Source of the DNA: Caballeronia glathei
Lineage (GTDB): Bacteria; Pseudomonadota; Gammaproteobacteria; Burkholderiales; Burkholderiaceae
Direction: 5' to 3'
DNA length: 64,000 nt
NCBI RefSeq assembly: GCF_000698595.1
Contig: NZ_JFHC01000038.1
Location: 1 to 64,000 of the forward strand
The position numbers and the translations under genes were made by a program. Shown here in pieces: positions 25,453-34,934 of the stretch. The notes under the pieces are model-generated. The model searched no databases. It was given only the letters and a program-made list of their open reading frames with translations, and had not been told where the DNA came from. The stretch's first letter is position 1. Every line of letters begins with the position of its first letter.

Positions 25453-27117
25453 TCACTTCCTGCGCCCGGGCGCGAACGCGAAGCCGAAGGCAAGCAGCAC
25501 CAACGAAATGACGATCACGGTCAGATTGCCGCTGCTGACATACGGCGTGCGGCCCGAGGTGCCCTGCACGGTGGCTTCGAGCACGCCGGTCGTGTAGGTC
25601 GGCAGCTTCGCGACGACATGTCCGTCCGCGCCAATCACGGCGGTCATGCCGGTGTTGGTCGCGCGCAGCATCGGCCGGCCGGTTTCGATCGAGCGCATCC
25701 GCGCGATCTGCAGATGCTGGTCCAGCGCGATGGTGTTGCCGAACCACGCGAGATTGGTCGAATTCACGAGGATTCCCGCCGGCGCTTCCTGCTCGCGGAT
25801 CGTCCTTGCGATCTCTTCGCCGAAGATGTCCTCGTAGCAGATGTCGACGGCAACGGGCTGATTGCGCACGAAGAACGACTTCTGCACGGCCGGGCCGCCC
25901 GCGAGATCGCCGAGCGGAATACCCATCAGGTTCACGAACCAGTGAAAGCCGAGCGGCACGAACTCGCCGAACGGCACGAGATGGTGCTTGTCGTAGCGAA
26001 AGACGTCGAACGAGCCGGGCGTGATGCCGAACAGGCTGTTCGTGTAATCGGTCGGCTTGCCTTCGGGCGTGAGCGAGACGCCCACGGCGCCGAACAGGAT
26101 CGAGGAGCGCGTGGTGTCGGCGAAGTGGCGGATCGCGGTCGCGAAGTCCTGCGGCACCTGCGAGGCGAGAACCGGCAGCGCGGTTTCGGGCGTCACGATG
26201 AGATCGGCGGGCTTCTCGGTGATGAGCCGCCGGTAGAGCGCAAGCGATTCGTCCACGCCTTCCTGGCGGAACTTCATTTCCTGCTTCACGTTGCCTTGCA
26301 GCAGCCGCACGGTGAGCGGCGAATTGGCGGGCGTCGTGAACTGAACGAACGAGAGGAGCATGCCCGCGACGATCAGCCCGGCCGCCACGTAAGCGGGCGC
26401 GAAGCGCGCGCCGGCGGTCATCGCCTGTCCGTGCCGTGCGTGGTAGTACGCCTGCACGAGGAGCGCGGCGACGAGCGCCAGCACGAAGCCCACGCCATAT
26501 ACGCCCGCGATCGCGCCGAAACCGGCGAGCGGTCCGTCGACCTGCGCGTAGCCGCTCGAAAGCCACGGAAAACCGGTGAAGACGAGCCCGCGCAGCCACT
26601 CGCCGAGCGCCCACGCGCTCGCGAACGCGAATGCGCCGTGCCAGGTCGGGCAGAAGCGCGGTTCCGAATCGGCGCTTTCGCGTGCGTAGCCTTCCTCGTC
26701 GTCGAAATGGGCGCGCCCCGCGACGAGCGACCATACGACGCTCGACAACGCAGGATAAATCGCGAGGTAGAGCGAAAAGAGCGCGACGGCAGCGGCCGCG
26801 AGCGGCGCGGCCATGCCGCCGTAGAAGTGCATGCTGACGTAGAGCCACCACACGCCCGTCACGAAGTTGCCGAAGCCGAACGCCCAGCCGGTCAGCGCGG
26901 CGCCGCGCCAGCCGCGCGTGCGCGACAGCCACGCGAAGAACAGCGTGAAGATGACGAGTTCGAGCCAGCCGCCGTGCGGCGTCGGAGCGAACGACAGCGT
27001 GTTGGCTGCGCCGAGAACGGCGGCGACGAGGTAATGCCAGAAGGGGAGCGCCTGCGCACTGTCGGCGTCGGCGCTCTTGCGTTGCCGGGGCAGGATGCGA
27101 AACGGGGAATCGGCCAT
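25453..27117 (-). CDS. lnt: Apolipoprotein N-acyltransferase
   Basis: Adds the third acyl chain to the N-terminal cysteine of lipoproteins in the inner membrane, before Lol sorting. Of 554 residues, the first 220 or so hold six to seven transmembrane helices. A periplasmic nitrilase-fold domain follows with the catalytic triad: Glu in VTPETALPV, Lys in the LQGNVKQEMKF region or following loop, and Cys in VDICYEDIFG. A final transmembrane helix precedes the stop. It is downstream of corC on the minus strand, the order seen in many proteobacteria. Confidence 0.95.
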   Translation of the reverse strand: MADSPFRILPRQRKSADADSAQALPFWHYLVAAVLGAANTLSFAPTPHGGWLELVIFTLFFAWLSRTRGWRGAALTGWAFGFGNFVTGVWWLYVSMHFYGGMAAPLAAAAVALFSLYLAIYPALSSVVWSLVAGRAHFDDEEGYARESADSEPRFCPTWHGAFAFASAWALGEWLRGLVFTGFPWLSSGYAQVDGPLAGFGAIAGVYGVGFVLALVAALLVQAYYHARHGQAMTAGARFAPAYVAAGLIVAGMLLSFVQFTTPANSPLTVRLLQGNVKQEMKFRQEGVDESLALYRRLITEKPADLIVTPETALPVLASQVPQDFATAIRHFADTTRSSILFGAVGVSLTPEGKPTDYTNSLFGITPGSFDVFRYDKHHLVPFGEFVPLGFHWFVNLMGIPLGDLAGGPAVQKSFFVRNQPVAVDICYEDIFGEEIARTIREQEAPAGILVNSTNLAWFGNTIALDQHLQIARMRSIETGRPMLRATNTGMTAVIGADGHVVAKLPTYTTGVLEATVQGTSGRTPYVSSGNLTVIVISLVLLAFGFAFAPGRRK

Positions 27118-27237
27118 TGATTACACGGTCGGGTCGGCGTAAAGGGATGGCGGCGCGGCGCGCAGGAGACGCGTGCGCCGGTTCAGGGAAAGAGGCGTCG
27201 CGGGTTGCAATCCGGGTGTCCGAACGGCCCGCGGCGA

Positions 27238-28137
27238 CTAGCGGCGATCGTCTTCGTCTTCGCGCGAACGGCGTTCCTGCGCGAAACTCGGCGCTCGCCT
27301 CACGAGCAGCACGTGGATCTGCCGGGCGTCGCCGCGCAGGATTTCGAACACGAAGTCGTCGATGCGCACCTTCTCGCCGCGGTGCGGCACGCGCCCGAAC
27401 CGGTGCGTGACAAGCCCGCCGATGGTATCGACCTCCTCGTCGGAGTAGTCGGTGCCGAATTCCTCGTTGAACTGCTCGATGCCGGTGAGCGCGCGCACGC
27501 GATACTTTCCGTCCGGCGACGGGATGATGTTGCCGGCTTCCTCGTCGAAGTCGTACTCGTCCTCGATGTCGCCGACGATCTGCTCCAGCACGTCTTCGAT
27601 GGTAATCAGGCCGGCGACGCCGCCGTATTCGTCGACGACGATCGCAATGTGATTGCGGTTCACCCGAAAGTCGTGCAGCAGCACGTTCAGGCGCTTCGAC
27701 TCCGGAATGAACACGGCGGGGCGCAGCATGCCGCGCACATCGAATTCCTCTTCGGCGTAGTAGCGCAGCAGGTCCTTCGCGAGCAGCACGCCGATCACGT
27801 TGTCGCGGTTGCTTTCGAACACCGGATAGCGCGAGTGCGCCTTGTCGAGCACGAAGGGAATGAATTCGTCGGGGGTTTCAGCGATGTTGATCGCGTCCAT
27901 CTGGGCGCGCGGGACCATGATGTCGCGGGCGCAGAGATCGGAGACCTGGAAGACGCCTTCGATCATCGAAAGCGAATCGGCGTCGAGAAGATTGCGTTCG
28001 TGGGCGTCCTGGAGCACTTCCAGCAGTTCGTCGCGCGATTCGGGTTCGTGCGAGATGAAATCGGTCAGACGCTCGAGAAGCGAGCGTTTTTCCTGCGGTT
28101 TGTCGGTGTGTCGTCGACTGGGATAGGCGTCGTTCAT
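27238..28137 (-). CDS. corC: CorC/HlyC-family protein with paired CBS domains (YbeX type)
   Basis: Cytosolic protein linked to magnesium/cobalt efflux and, as YbeX, to ribosome quality. Of 299 residues, two CBS domains (about 75-130 and 140-195; ARDIMVPRAQMDAI and MLRPAVFIPESKRL open them) are followed by a transporter-associated CorC_HlyC domain ending near residue 285. There are no membrane segments, so it is the short cytosolic form. It precedes lnt and follows ybeY and chaC in transcription order. The ybeZ-ybeY-ybeX-lnt neighbourhood is conserved in Gram-negatives, with chaC the extra gene here. Confidence 0.9.
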   Translation of the reverse strand: MNDAYPSRRHTDKPQEKRSLLERLTDFISHEPESRDELLEVLQDAHERNLLDADSLSMIEGVFQVSDLCARDIMVPRAQMDAINIAETPDEFIPFVLDKAHSRYPVFESNRDNVIGVLLAKDLLRYYAEEEFDVRGMLRPAVFIPESKRLNVLLHDFRVNRNHIAIVVDEYGGVAGLITIEDVLEQIVGDIEDEYDFDEEAGNIIPSPDGKYRVRALTGIEQFNEEFGTDYSDEEVDTIGGLVTHRFGRVPHRGEKVRIDDFVFEILRGDARQIHVLLVRRAPSFAQERRSREDEDDRR

Positions 28138-28327
28138 ATCGGGGCGCCCGGATGCTTCAGGGCGCGAAATAGCGGAAAGTTAAGCATACACCATGGGAAA
28201 AGCGCGCCCGGAGGACCGGGCGCACGGAATTTGCGACCATGCTAACTGATAAATACGCAGGAAGTATGTCGGGAAAAATACACCGGCCAGACGGCGGATT
28301 GCCGCGCCTAAGTTCATATCAAAGGTG

Positions 28328-28984
28328 CTATTCCCGCGCCGTGCAGCGCCTGAGCAGCGCTTCGAGCGCGCGGTCCGGCATGCCGCATTCGCGCAGCGCC
28401 TCGACGGTGCGGCTCACGTAATCGAAGGTCGTGCCGTAGCGCCCGCTCGCGCAGCCGAGCACGGTGCGCACGACCGGTTCGGCGAGCTTGCCCGTGTAGG
28501 ACGCCGCCTCGCGGCGCATGACGAACGCGAGCGCCTCGACGCGCCGGCCGTCGGCGAGCGTGCAGGGCAGCCACGCGGGACGGTAGGAGGCCATCGCCAT
28601 TTCGCGCCGCCACAGCACCTGGAGATGCTCGACGGCGCCTTCGCCCGCGAGCCGGAACGCCATGCCGGTGCACGAGCCGCCGCGATCGAGCGCGAGCACG
28701 AGGCCCGGCTGCTCCGGCGTGCCGCGGTTCACCCGCGACCACAAATAGAGCCCGCGATGATAGCCGTGCACTTTGCCGCGCACGGCCTCGACGGTCGGCA
28801 GCCCCGGATTCCAGATGAGCGACCCATAGCCGAAGAGCCACAGATCCGACTTCCGGTCCCAGTTCCCCAGCGCCTTTTCACGCGACGCCGCGAGTTCGTC
28901 GTCGGTGAGCAGGGGCGTGTCGCCGAGCATCGGCGGGTAGGCCGGATCGGGCGGGGGCACAAGGCGGGGCGTCTCGTCTTTCAC
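28328..28984 (-). CDS. chaC: Gamma-glutamylcyclotransferase, ChaC family
   Basis: Predicted to cleave glutathione to 5-oxoproline and Cys-Gly in the cytosol. The 218 residues contain the family motif LWLFGYGSLIWNPG (about 47-60), which forms the substrate-binding loop. RGTPEQPGLVLALDRGGSC follows, then a downstream glutamate-containing core. It is inserted between ybeY and corC in the same orientation, 6 bases after the ybeY stop, so it is likely cotranscribed. Confidence 0.88.
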   Translation of the reverse strand: MKDETPRLVPPPDPAYPPMLGDTPLLTDDELAASREKALGNWDRKSDLWLFGYGSLIWNPGLPTVEAVRGKVHGYHRGLYLWSRVNRGTPEQPGLVLALDRGGSCTGMAFRLAGEGAVEHLQVLWRREMAMASYRPAWLPCTLADGRRVEALAFVMRREAASYTGKLAEPVVRTVLGCASGRYGTTFDYVSRTVEALRECGMPDRALEALLRRCTARE

Positions 28985-28990
28985 GGCGTG

Positions 28991-29461
28991 TCAGGAGATG
29001 GGCACGTAAGGATCGGAAAAGCCGAGCGCCTGCATGATTTCCGTCTCGACGGCTTCCATTTCCTCGGCTTCGCGTTCGTCTTCGTGATCATAGCCCTGGG
29101 CGTGCAGCGTGCCGTGGACGATCAGGTGCGCGTAGTGCGCATCGAGCGGCTTGTCCTGCTGCGCCGCCTCCTTCTCCACGACAGGGCAGCAGAGAATCAG
29201 GTCGCCCGCGACCGGGTCCTCCTCCGACTCCGCGTAGGCGAAGGTCAGGACGTTCGTCGCGTAGTCTTTCTGGCGGTACGTGCGGTTGAGCGCGCGGCCT
29301 TCTTCCTCGTCGACGAAGCGCAGCGTCAGCTCGGCGTCGGCGAGGAGCGCCGCCCTGACCCAGCGCGCGACCGTCGCACGCGGCAGGATCGCCTTGTGCG
29401 CGGGGAACGCCTTCGCGGCGGGAAATTGCATCGTCAGCGTGAGTTTGTGCGTGCGTGTCAT
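28991..29461 (-). CDS. ybeY: Endoribonuclease YbeY
   Basis: Single-strand-specific metal-dependent RNase needed for 16S rRNA 3'-end maturation and 70S quality control. The 156 residues from MTRTHKLTL carry the zinc signature HGTLHAQGYDHE (HX3HX5H) and the TNVLTFAY strand. An in-frame extension of 30 codons upstream is Arg/Pro-rich and overlaps the phoH 3' end; it is not supported. The gene follows phoH by 25 bases. Confidence 0.94.
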   Translation of the reverse strand: MTRTHKLTLTMQFPAAKAFPAHKAILPRATVARWVRAALLADAELTLRFVDEEEGRALNRTYRQKDYATNVLTFAYAESEEDPVAGDLILCCPVVEKEAAQQDKPLDAHYAHLIVHGTLHAQGYDHEDEREAEEMEAVETEIMQALGFSDPYVPIS

Positions 29462-29486
29462 GGGCAAAACGCCTGGCGGGCGGAGC

Positions 29487-30593
29487 TTATTCCTGGCGCT
29501 GGGCCGCCTTGGCGGCCTCGGCGAGCGCGGCGTCCTTCTGCGCCTGGGCATCGTACGCCTCCACGATGCGCGCGACGAGCGGATGCCGCACCACGTCGGC
29601 CGACGTGAAATGCGTGAGCGCGATGCCGCGCACTTCCGAGAGCACGTGCTGCGCCTCGATCAGACCGCTCTTGTGGCCGCGCGGCAGGTCGACCTGCGTG
29701 GTGTCGCCCGTCACGACCGCCTTCGAGCCGAAGCCGATGCGCGTGAGGAACATCTTCATCTGCTCGGGCGTGGTGTTCTGCGCCTCGTCGAGGATGATGA
29801 ACGCGTGGTTCAGCGTGCGGCCGCGCATGTACGCGAGCGGCGCGATCTCGATCATCTGGCGCTCGAACATCTTCGCGGTCTTGTCGAAGCCGAGGAGGTC
29901 GTAGAGCGCGTCGTAGAGCGGGCGCAGATACGGATCGACCTTCTGCGCGAGATCGCCCGGCAGGAAGCCGAGCCGCTCGCCCGCCTCGACCGCCGGGCGC
30001 GTGAGCACGATGCGCTTGACCTGGTCGCGCTCGAGCGCGTCGACGGCGCACGCCACGGCGAGATACGTCTTGCCCGTGCCGGCCGGCCCGATGCCGAAGG
30101 TGAGGTCATGCGCCACGATCTGCCGCAGATATTCGCGCTGCGCCGGCGTGCGGCCGCGCAGGTCGGCGCGACGCGTGTAGAGCTTCGGGCCGTGGTCCTC
30201 GGTTTCGTCGAGATCGATCGTGGCGCTCGGCTCGTCGAACGGATGGTCCGGGTCGCCGCGAAAACGCGGGTCGATCTGCTGCTCGTTCTGGCCGTTGCCG
30301 TTCGACTCCCTGCTTCTGCGCGTCGCGTGCCGCGCCTCGACGAGCGCGAGCTGGATGTCGTCGACGGAAATCGGGTCGCGCGCGCGGTTGTAGAAGTTTT
30401 CGAGCGCCGCGAGCGCCACTTTTGCGCCGCGTCCGCGAATCGAGATCTTGTGGCCGCGGCGCGAGAGCGTCACGTCGAGCGCCTGTTCGATCTGCCGCAG
30501 GTTTTCATCGAGCGGGCCGCAGAGGTTGGCGAGCCGCGCGTTGTCGTCGCGCGGAGCGGTGAATTCCAGGTGCTGCTGAGGAGCGGTCTTCAA
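29487..30593 (-). CDS. phoH: PhoH-family ATPase (YbeZ)
   Basis: ATPase of the PhoH/YbeZ group, a partner of YbeY in ribosome maturation. The 368 residues have an N-terminal KH-like segment (about 20-80), a variable Asn/Gln/Asp-rich linker (about 95-120), then a P-loop domain with Walker A GPAGTGKTYLA and Walker B IILDEAQNT. It is followed by ybeY and preceded by miaB 40 bases upstream, the conserved order. Confidence 0.94.
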   Translation of the reverse strand: MKTAPQQHLEFTAPRDDNARLANLCGPLDENLRQIEQALDVTLSRRGHKISIRGRGAKVALAALENFYNRARDPISVDDIQLALVEARHATRRSRESNGNGQNEQQIDPRFRGDPDHPFDEPSATIDLDETEDHGPKLYTRRADLRGRTPAQREYLRQIVAHDLTFGIGPAGTGKTYLAVACAVDALERDQVKRIVLTRPAVEAGERLGFLPGDLAQKVDPYLRPLYDALYDLLGFDKTAKMFERQMIEIAPLAYMRGRTLNHAFIILDEAQNTTPEQMKMFLTRIGFGSKAVVTGDTTQVDLPRGHKSGLIEAQHVLSEVRGIALTHFTSADVVRHPLVARIVEAYDAQAQKDAALAEAAKAAQRQE

Positions 30594-30633
30594 GGCGAAA
30601 GTGTCTGTCCGGTCGGGGGTGCTTTCTGGTGGG

Positions 30634-31995
30634 TCAGTGGGTCGTGGCCGGCGCCAGGATCAGCGCGCCGCGCAGCGAGTGCGGATACGCGTGGTCGATC
30701 TCCACGTCGATCATCTGGCCGATGAGCCGCGCATGCGATTCGACCGGCGCCGGAAAATTCACCACGCGATTGTTCTGCGTGCGTCCGGCGAGTTCGTTCG
30801 GATCCTTGCGCGACGGGCCTTCCACAAGAATACGCTGCACCGAGCCGAGCATCGAGTTGCTGATTTTCGCCACGTTCGCCTCGATGGTCGCCTGAAGGTG
30901 CTGAAGCCGCTTCAGCTTGACTTCGCGCGGCGTGTCGTCGTGCAGGTTGGCCGCGGGCGTGCCCGGACGCGGGCTGTAGATGAACGAAAAACTCGTGTCG
31001 TAGCTCATTTCGTCCACGAGGGCCATCATCTTGGCAAAATCTTCCTCGGTTTCGCCCGGAAAGCCGACGATCATGTCGGTAGACAGCGACAGATCGGTGC
31101 GAATCGCCCGCAGCCTGCGAATCACCGACTTGTATTCGAGCACCGTGTAGCCGCGCTTCATCGCCATCAGGATGCGGTCCGAGCCGTGCTGGACGGGCAG
31201 ATGCAGATGGCTCACGAGCTTCGGCACCTTCGCGTAGGTGTCGATCAGGCGTTGCGTGAATTCCTTCGGATGCGACGTGGTGTAGCGAATGCGCTCGATG
31301 CCCGGAACGTCGGCGACATATTCGATGAGCGTGGCGAAGTCCGCGATTTCGTGCGAACCCTGCGTGAGCGGACCGCGGTACGCATTCACGTTCTGACCGA
31401 GCAGCGTGACTTCGCGCACGCCCTGGTCGGCAAGGCCGGCGATTTCGGTCAGCACGTCGTCGAGCGGCCGCGACACTTCCTCGCCGCGCGTGTACGGCAC
31501 GACGCAATAGCTGCAGTACTTGCTGCAGCCTTCCATGATGGACACGAACGCGCTCGGGCCTTCGACGCGCGCGGGCGGCAGATGGTCGAACTTCTCGATT
31601 TCCGGAAACGAGATGTCGACCTGCGCGCGGCCGGTCGCGCGGCGCTTGTCGATCATCTCGGGCAGGCGGTGCAGCGTCTGCGGCCCGAAGACGAGATCGA
31701 CATACGGCGCGCGCGACACGATCGCCGCGCCTTCCTGGCTCGCCACGCAGCCGCCCACGCCGATCAGCAGGTCGGGGTTCGCTTCCTTGAGTTCGCGCAC
31801 GCGGCCCAGGTCGGAGAAGACCTTTTCCTGCGCCTTTTCGCGCACCGAGCACGTATTGAAGAGAATGACGTCCGCATCTTCCGGCGTGTCCGTCTTGACG
31901 AGGCCTTCCGCCGCGCCGAGTACGTCGACCATCTTGTCGGAGTCGTACTCGTTCATCTGGCAGCCAAAGGTCTTTACGTAAACTTTCTTGGTCAT
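30634..31995 (-). CDS. miaB: tRNA-2-methylthio-N6-isopentenyladenosine synthase
   Basis: Radical-SAM methylthiotransferase that modifies A37 in tRNAs reading UNN codons. The 453 residues show the UPF0004 domain with three cluster cysteines (KTFGCQMN, NTCSVREKA, GGCVASQEG). The radical-SAM motif CSKYCSYCVVPYTRG follows at about residue 160, and a C-terminal TRAM domain. The start MTKKVYVKTFGCQMN is unambiguous. It is the first gene of the miaB-phoH-ybeY-chaC-corC-lnt run. Confidence 0.96.
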   Translation of the reverse strand: MTKKVYVKTFGCQMNEYDSDKMVDVLGAAEGLVKTDTPEDADVILFNTCSVREKAQEKVFSDLGRVRELKEANPDLLIGVGGCVASQEGAAIVSRAPYVDLVFGPQTLHRLPEMIDKRRATGRAQVDISFPEIEKFDHLPPARVEGPSAFVSIMEGCSKYCSYCVVPYTRGEEVSRPLDDVLTEIAGLADQGVREVTLLGQNVNAYRGPLTQGSHEIADFATLIEYVADVPGIERIRYTTSHPKEFTQRLIDTYAKVPKLVSHLHLPVQHGSDRILMAMKRGYTVLEYKSVIRRLRAIRTDLSLSTDMIVGFPGETEEDFAKMMALVDEMSYDTSFSFIYSPRPGTPAANLHDDTPREVKLKRLQHLQATIEANVAKISNSMLGSVQRILVEGPSRKDPNELAGRTQNNRVVNFPAPVESHARLIGQMIDVEIDHAYPHSLRGALILAPATTH

Positions 31996-32081
31996 GAATT
32001 TCGCCGGTCGCAGTGGTTTATCTGGGGGCGCGGTAATTAAGGGGTTTCCAGGGGGCTCAGGGCTGAAAAGAAAGCGCTTCG

Positions 32082-32107
32082 CAGCCGGCTTTTCATGAAA
32101 TCCGGCC
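32082..32107 (-). terminator. Possible weak terminator between the LysR gene and miaB
   Basis: The stem GCCGG/CCGGC encloses a further self-complementary TTTCATGAAA. On the minus strand it is followed by a CTTTCTTTT stretch after about 10 bases. The distance makes termination uncertain. Confidence 0.3.
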
Positions 32108-32145
32108 GCTTTTTGCTGTTCTTTTTGCGCTAATTCAGCCCGTTA

Positions 32146-33111
32146 TTATAGCGCCCGCGCCGAATCCTTATGCCGCCCCTCGGGCGGGTAGGCGAGTTCG
32201 CCGAGAAGCTCGCCCGTCGCGCCCGCGAAGCGCTCCACGAGGTAGTCGAGCAGCACCCGCACGCGCGGCGCCATGTAGCGGTTGGCGTGGAACAGCGCGT
32301 GTACGGGCGCCTCGTTCGTGCACCAGTCGGCCAGGAGCATCCTGAGCGTGCCGGCGCGCACGTCGGCGGCGATGTCCCAGATCGACTTGTGCGCGATGCC
32401 GTGTCCCGCCAGCGCCCAGGCGCGCGCGAGCGCGCCGTCGTTGGTTTCCCACGACCGCTCGACGGGCATCGTGTAGGCGAAGCGCTCGTCGCCGCGCACG
32501 AAATTCAGTTCGCTCAACGGTCCCGCGGAGGTCACCAGCACGACGAAGTCGTGGCCGTCGAGGTGACCGGGCCCGGTGGGCTCGCCCTTGCGCGCCAGAT
32601 AGCCGGGCGAGGCGCACAGCACGCGCCGGTTCGGCGCGAGCGAGCGGGCGGCGAGGCCGCTTTCCGGCGGCATGCCGAAGCGGATCGCGAGATCGATTTC
32701 CTCCTGCAGCAGGTTCGACACGGAATCCGACAGCGTCACCGCGAAACTCACCTCCGGATAGCGCGCGTTGAACTCGTCGAGCCAGCCGCGCAGCAGGTAG
32801 CGGCCGAAATCCGATGTCGCGGAAATGCGCACCTTGCCGCGCACGAGATTCTGGCCGGCCTGAAGCGCGGCTTCGGCGTCGTCGATGGCCTGCAGCGCGA
32901 TGCGGCAGTGATGGAGATAGAGGCGGCCTTCGTCGGTGACGCGCAACTGGCGCGTCGTGCGCTCGAAAAGGCGCGCGTGCAGCGCTTTTTCCAGCTTCAG
33001 GAGCCGCGCGCTTGCGGCAGCAGGCGACAGCCCGAGCCTGCGCCCCGCCGCCGACAGGCTGCCGAGCGCCGCCGCTTCCACGAACAACCGCATGTCGCCG
33101 AGCCGGTCCAT
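32146..33111 (-). CDS. LysR-family transcriptional regulator
   Basis: The 321 residues have a winged helix-turn-helix at about 1-60 (GSLSAAGRRLGLSPAAASAR is the helix-turn-helix) and a periplasmic-binding-protein-like effector domain from about 90 to 300. Sequence style matches the CrgA/DsdC-like group that often controls a divergent transporter or oxidoreductase. It is divergent from a VOC protein and an MFS exporter. The 142-base gap contains a strong inverted repeat of LysR-box form. The effector is unknown. Confidence 0.92.
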   Translation of the reverse strand: MDRLGDMRLFVEAAALGSLSAAGRRLGLSPAAASARLLKLEKALHARLFERTTRQLRVTDEGRLYLHHCRIALQAIDDAEAALQAGQNLVRGKVRISATSDFGRYLLRGWLDEFNARYPEVSFAVTLSDSVSNLLQEEIDLAIRFGMPPESGLAARSLAPNRRVLCASPGYLARKGEPTGPGHLDGHDFVVLVTSAGPLSELNFVRGDERFAYTMPVERSWETNDGALARAWALAGHGIAHKSIWDIAADVRAGTLRMLLADWCTNEAPVHALFHANRYMAPRVRVLLDYLVERFAGATGELLGELAYPPEGRHKDSARAL

Positions 33112-33130
33112 CGCTGATATTCAATCCAAA

Positions 33131-33166
33131 TTTGATAATGATTCAAATGCTACGCCAATTATCAAA
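33131..33166. promoter_or_regulatory. LysR-type operator
   Basis: TTTGATAATGATTCAAA (33131-33147) is a TTTGA-N7-TCAAA dyad, that is a T-N11-A LysR box. A further ATTATCAAA at 33158-33166 is the perfect inverted complement of TTTGATAAT at 33131-33139. This is the layout of a recognition site plus an activation half-site. It starts 19 bases upstream of the LysR start codon. Confidence 0.7.
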
Positions 33167-33253
33167 AGGTAGCTTTGCGCTCAGAATTGCGCAATGCAAC
33201 ATGAGACGCCGCGCCTTCTGGCGACGACGGCTCGCAGACAGGAATGACCAGCC

Positions 33254-33631
33254 ATGCAACTCGATCACGTGACGATCGTGGCGCCCGATTGCGAAGCGAT
33301 GAAGCAGTTTTTCGTCGATATCGCCGGGATGACCGTGGGCCCGCGGCCGCCGTTCGGCGTCGGCGGCTACTGGCTCTATCTCGGCGGCAGGCCGGTCGTG
33401 CACCTGATCGCCGCGGGCGGCGCCTTGCCGGACGAAGGGCGGCCGGGCGCGCGGATCGACCATCTGGCGCTGCGAGTGGATGACGAGGCGCAGTGGACAG
33501 CGCTTATCGGGCGGCTTCGGCAGAGCGGCACGCGCTGGCAGCTCGCCGATGTCCCGCTCACCGGCGAGCAGCAACTCTTTGTCCGGCTTGCGCCGGGAGT
33601 CGTCGTCGAATTCGTGACGGCGCGTAACTAA
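33254..33631 (+). CDS. VOC-superfamily (glyoxalase/dioxygenase fold) protein
   Basis: The 125 residues form two beta-alpha-beta-beta-beta modules. Likely metal ligands are His in MQLDHVTIV, His in PVVHLIAAGG or IDHLALRV, and Glu in VVVEFVT. Small VOC proteins include glyoxalases, fosfomycin/bleomycin resistance proteins and ring-cleavage enzymes. The substrate cannot be assigned. It lies 22 bases upstream of an MFS exporter and divergent from a LysR regulator, which suggests a small resistance or detoxification unit. Confidence 0.85.
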   Translation: MQLDHVTIVAPDCEAMKQFFVDIAGMTVGPRPPFGVGGYWLYLGGRPVVHLIAAGGALPDEGRPGARIDHLALRVDDEAQWTALIGRLRQSGTRWQLADVPLTGEQQLFVRLAPGVVVEFVTARN

Positions 33632-33653
33632 CCTTCTTGCAGCGGGATTTTCG

Positions 33654-34829
33654 ATGCCCATTCCACTCATTGCGCTCGCCATCAGCGCGTTCGCCATCGG
33701 CACGACCGAGTTCGTGATCATGGGCCTTTTGCCCAACGTCGCCCGCGACCTGGCGGTGTCGATTCCTTCCGCGGGCCTGCTCGTGACGGGCTACGCGCTC
33801 GGCGTGGCGGTCGGCGCGCCGCTGCTCGCCGTGCTCACGAGCCGCATGCCGCGCAAGCTCGCGCTGCAACTGCTGATGGCGGTGTTCATCGTCGGCAACG
33901 TACTGTGCGCGATTGCGCCGAACTACGGGCTTCTGATGTTCGCGCGCGTCGTGACGTCGTTTGCGCACGGCTCGTTCTTCGGCATCGGCGCGGTGGTGGT
34001 GGCCTCGCTCGTGCCAGCCGAAAAACGTGCGAGCGCGATTGCGCTGATGTTCACCGGCCTCACGCTTGCCAACGTGCTCGGCGTGCCGTTCGGCACGTTC
34101 ATCGGCCAGCAGTTCGGCTGGCGCGCGACGTTCTGGATCGTCGCCGCGCTCGGCGTTCTGTCGGCGCTCGGCGTGACGGCGCTGGTTCCGAACCGGCACG
34201 ACGCCGGCCCGAGCGGACTCGGCCGCGAAGTGCGCGTGCTGAAGGACCCGCAAGTCTGGCTCGCGCTTTCGATGACCGTGCTTGGCTTCGGCGGCGTGTT
34301 CGTCGTGTTCACCTACATCGCGCCGATTCTCGAGCAGGTCGGCGGCTTCTCGCCGCATGGCGTGACGCTCGTGCTGGTGCTCTTCGGCGTGGGGCTCACG
34401 ATCGGCAACATGATCGGCGGAAGGCTCGCGGACCGGGCGCTGATGCCTTCGCTCATGGGCATCCTGATCGCGCTCGCGCTCGTCATGGCCGTGTTCGCGA
34501 CGACGAGCCACAGCCAGATCGGCACCGTGGTCACGATCTTCTTTTGGGGCATCGCGGCCTTCGCGACCGTGCCGCCGCTGCAGACGCGCGTTGTCGAGAA
34601 GGCGAAGGACGCGCCCAATCTCGCCTCGACGCTCAACATCGGCGCGTTCAACGTGGGCAACGCGCTCGGCGCGTGGCTCGGCGGCGCGGTGCTCGCGCAT
34701 GGCCGTCCGCTCGATACGCTCCCGTGGGTCGCGGCGGCGGTCACGATCGGCGCGCTCGCGGTGACGTGGTACGCGGGACGGCTGGATGCGCGGCAACCGG
34801 CGGGCGGCGTGAAACCGGCCGATGCCTGA
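33654..34829 (+). CDS. MFS exporter, DHA1 family (AraJ/YdhP-like)
   Basis: Inner-membrane efflux protein with 12 predicted transmembrane segments in 391 residues. The start IPLIALAISAFAIGTTEFVIMGLLP and the GYALGVAVGAPLLAVLTSRMPRK segment (motif A region) are typical of the AraJ/SotB-like DHA1 exporters. The substrate is unknown. It is probably cotranscribed with the upstream VOC gene and controlled by the divergent LysR regulator. Confidence 0.9.
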   Translation: MPIPLIALAISAFAIGTTEFVIMGLLPNVARDLAVSIPSAGLLVTGYALGVAVGAPLLAVLTSRMPRKLALQLLMAVFIVGNVLCAIAPNYGLLMFARVVTSFAHGSFFGIGAVVVASLVPAEKRASAIALMFTGLTLANVLGVPFGTFIGQQFGWRATFWIVAALGVLSALGVTALVPNRHDAGPSGLGREVRVLKDPQVWLALSMTVLGFGGVFVVFTYIAPILEQVGGFSPHGVTLVLVLFGVGLTIGNMIGGRLADRALMPSLMGILIALALVMAVFATTSHSQIGTVVTIFFWGIAAFATVPPLQTRVVEKAKDAPNLASTLNIGAFNVGNALGAWLGGAVLAHGRPLDTLPWVAAAVTIGALAVTWYAGRLDARQPAGGVKPADA

Positions 34830-34934
34830 CGTAAGTCGCCGGCCGCGGCGCCGACGCGCCGGGAGGGCTGGCGATTTGTATGATCAGCGGCCGCTGAGCG
34901 CTTATCATGTTGGCTTAACGTAATCCGAGCCATC

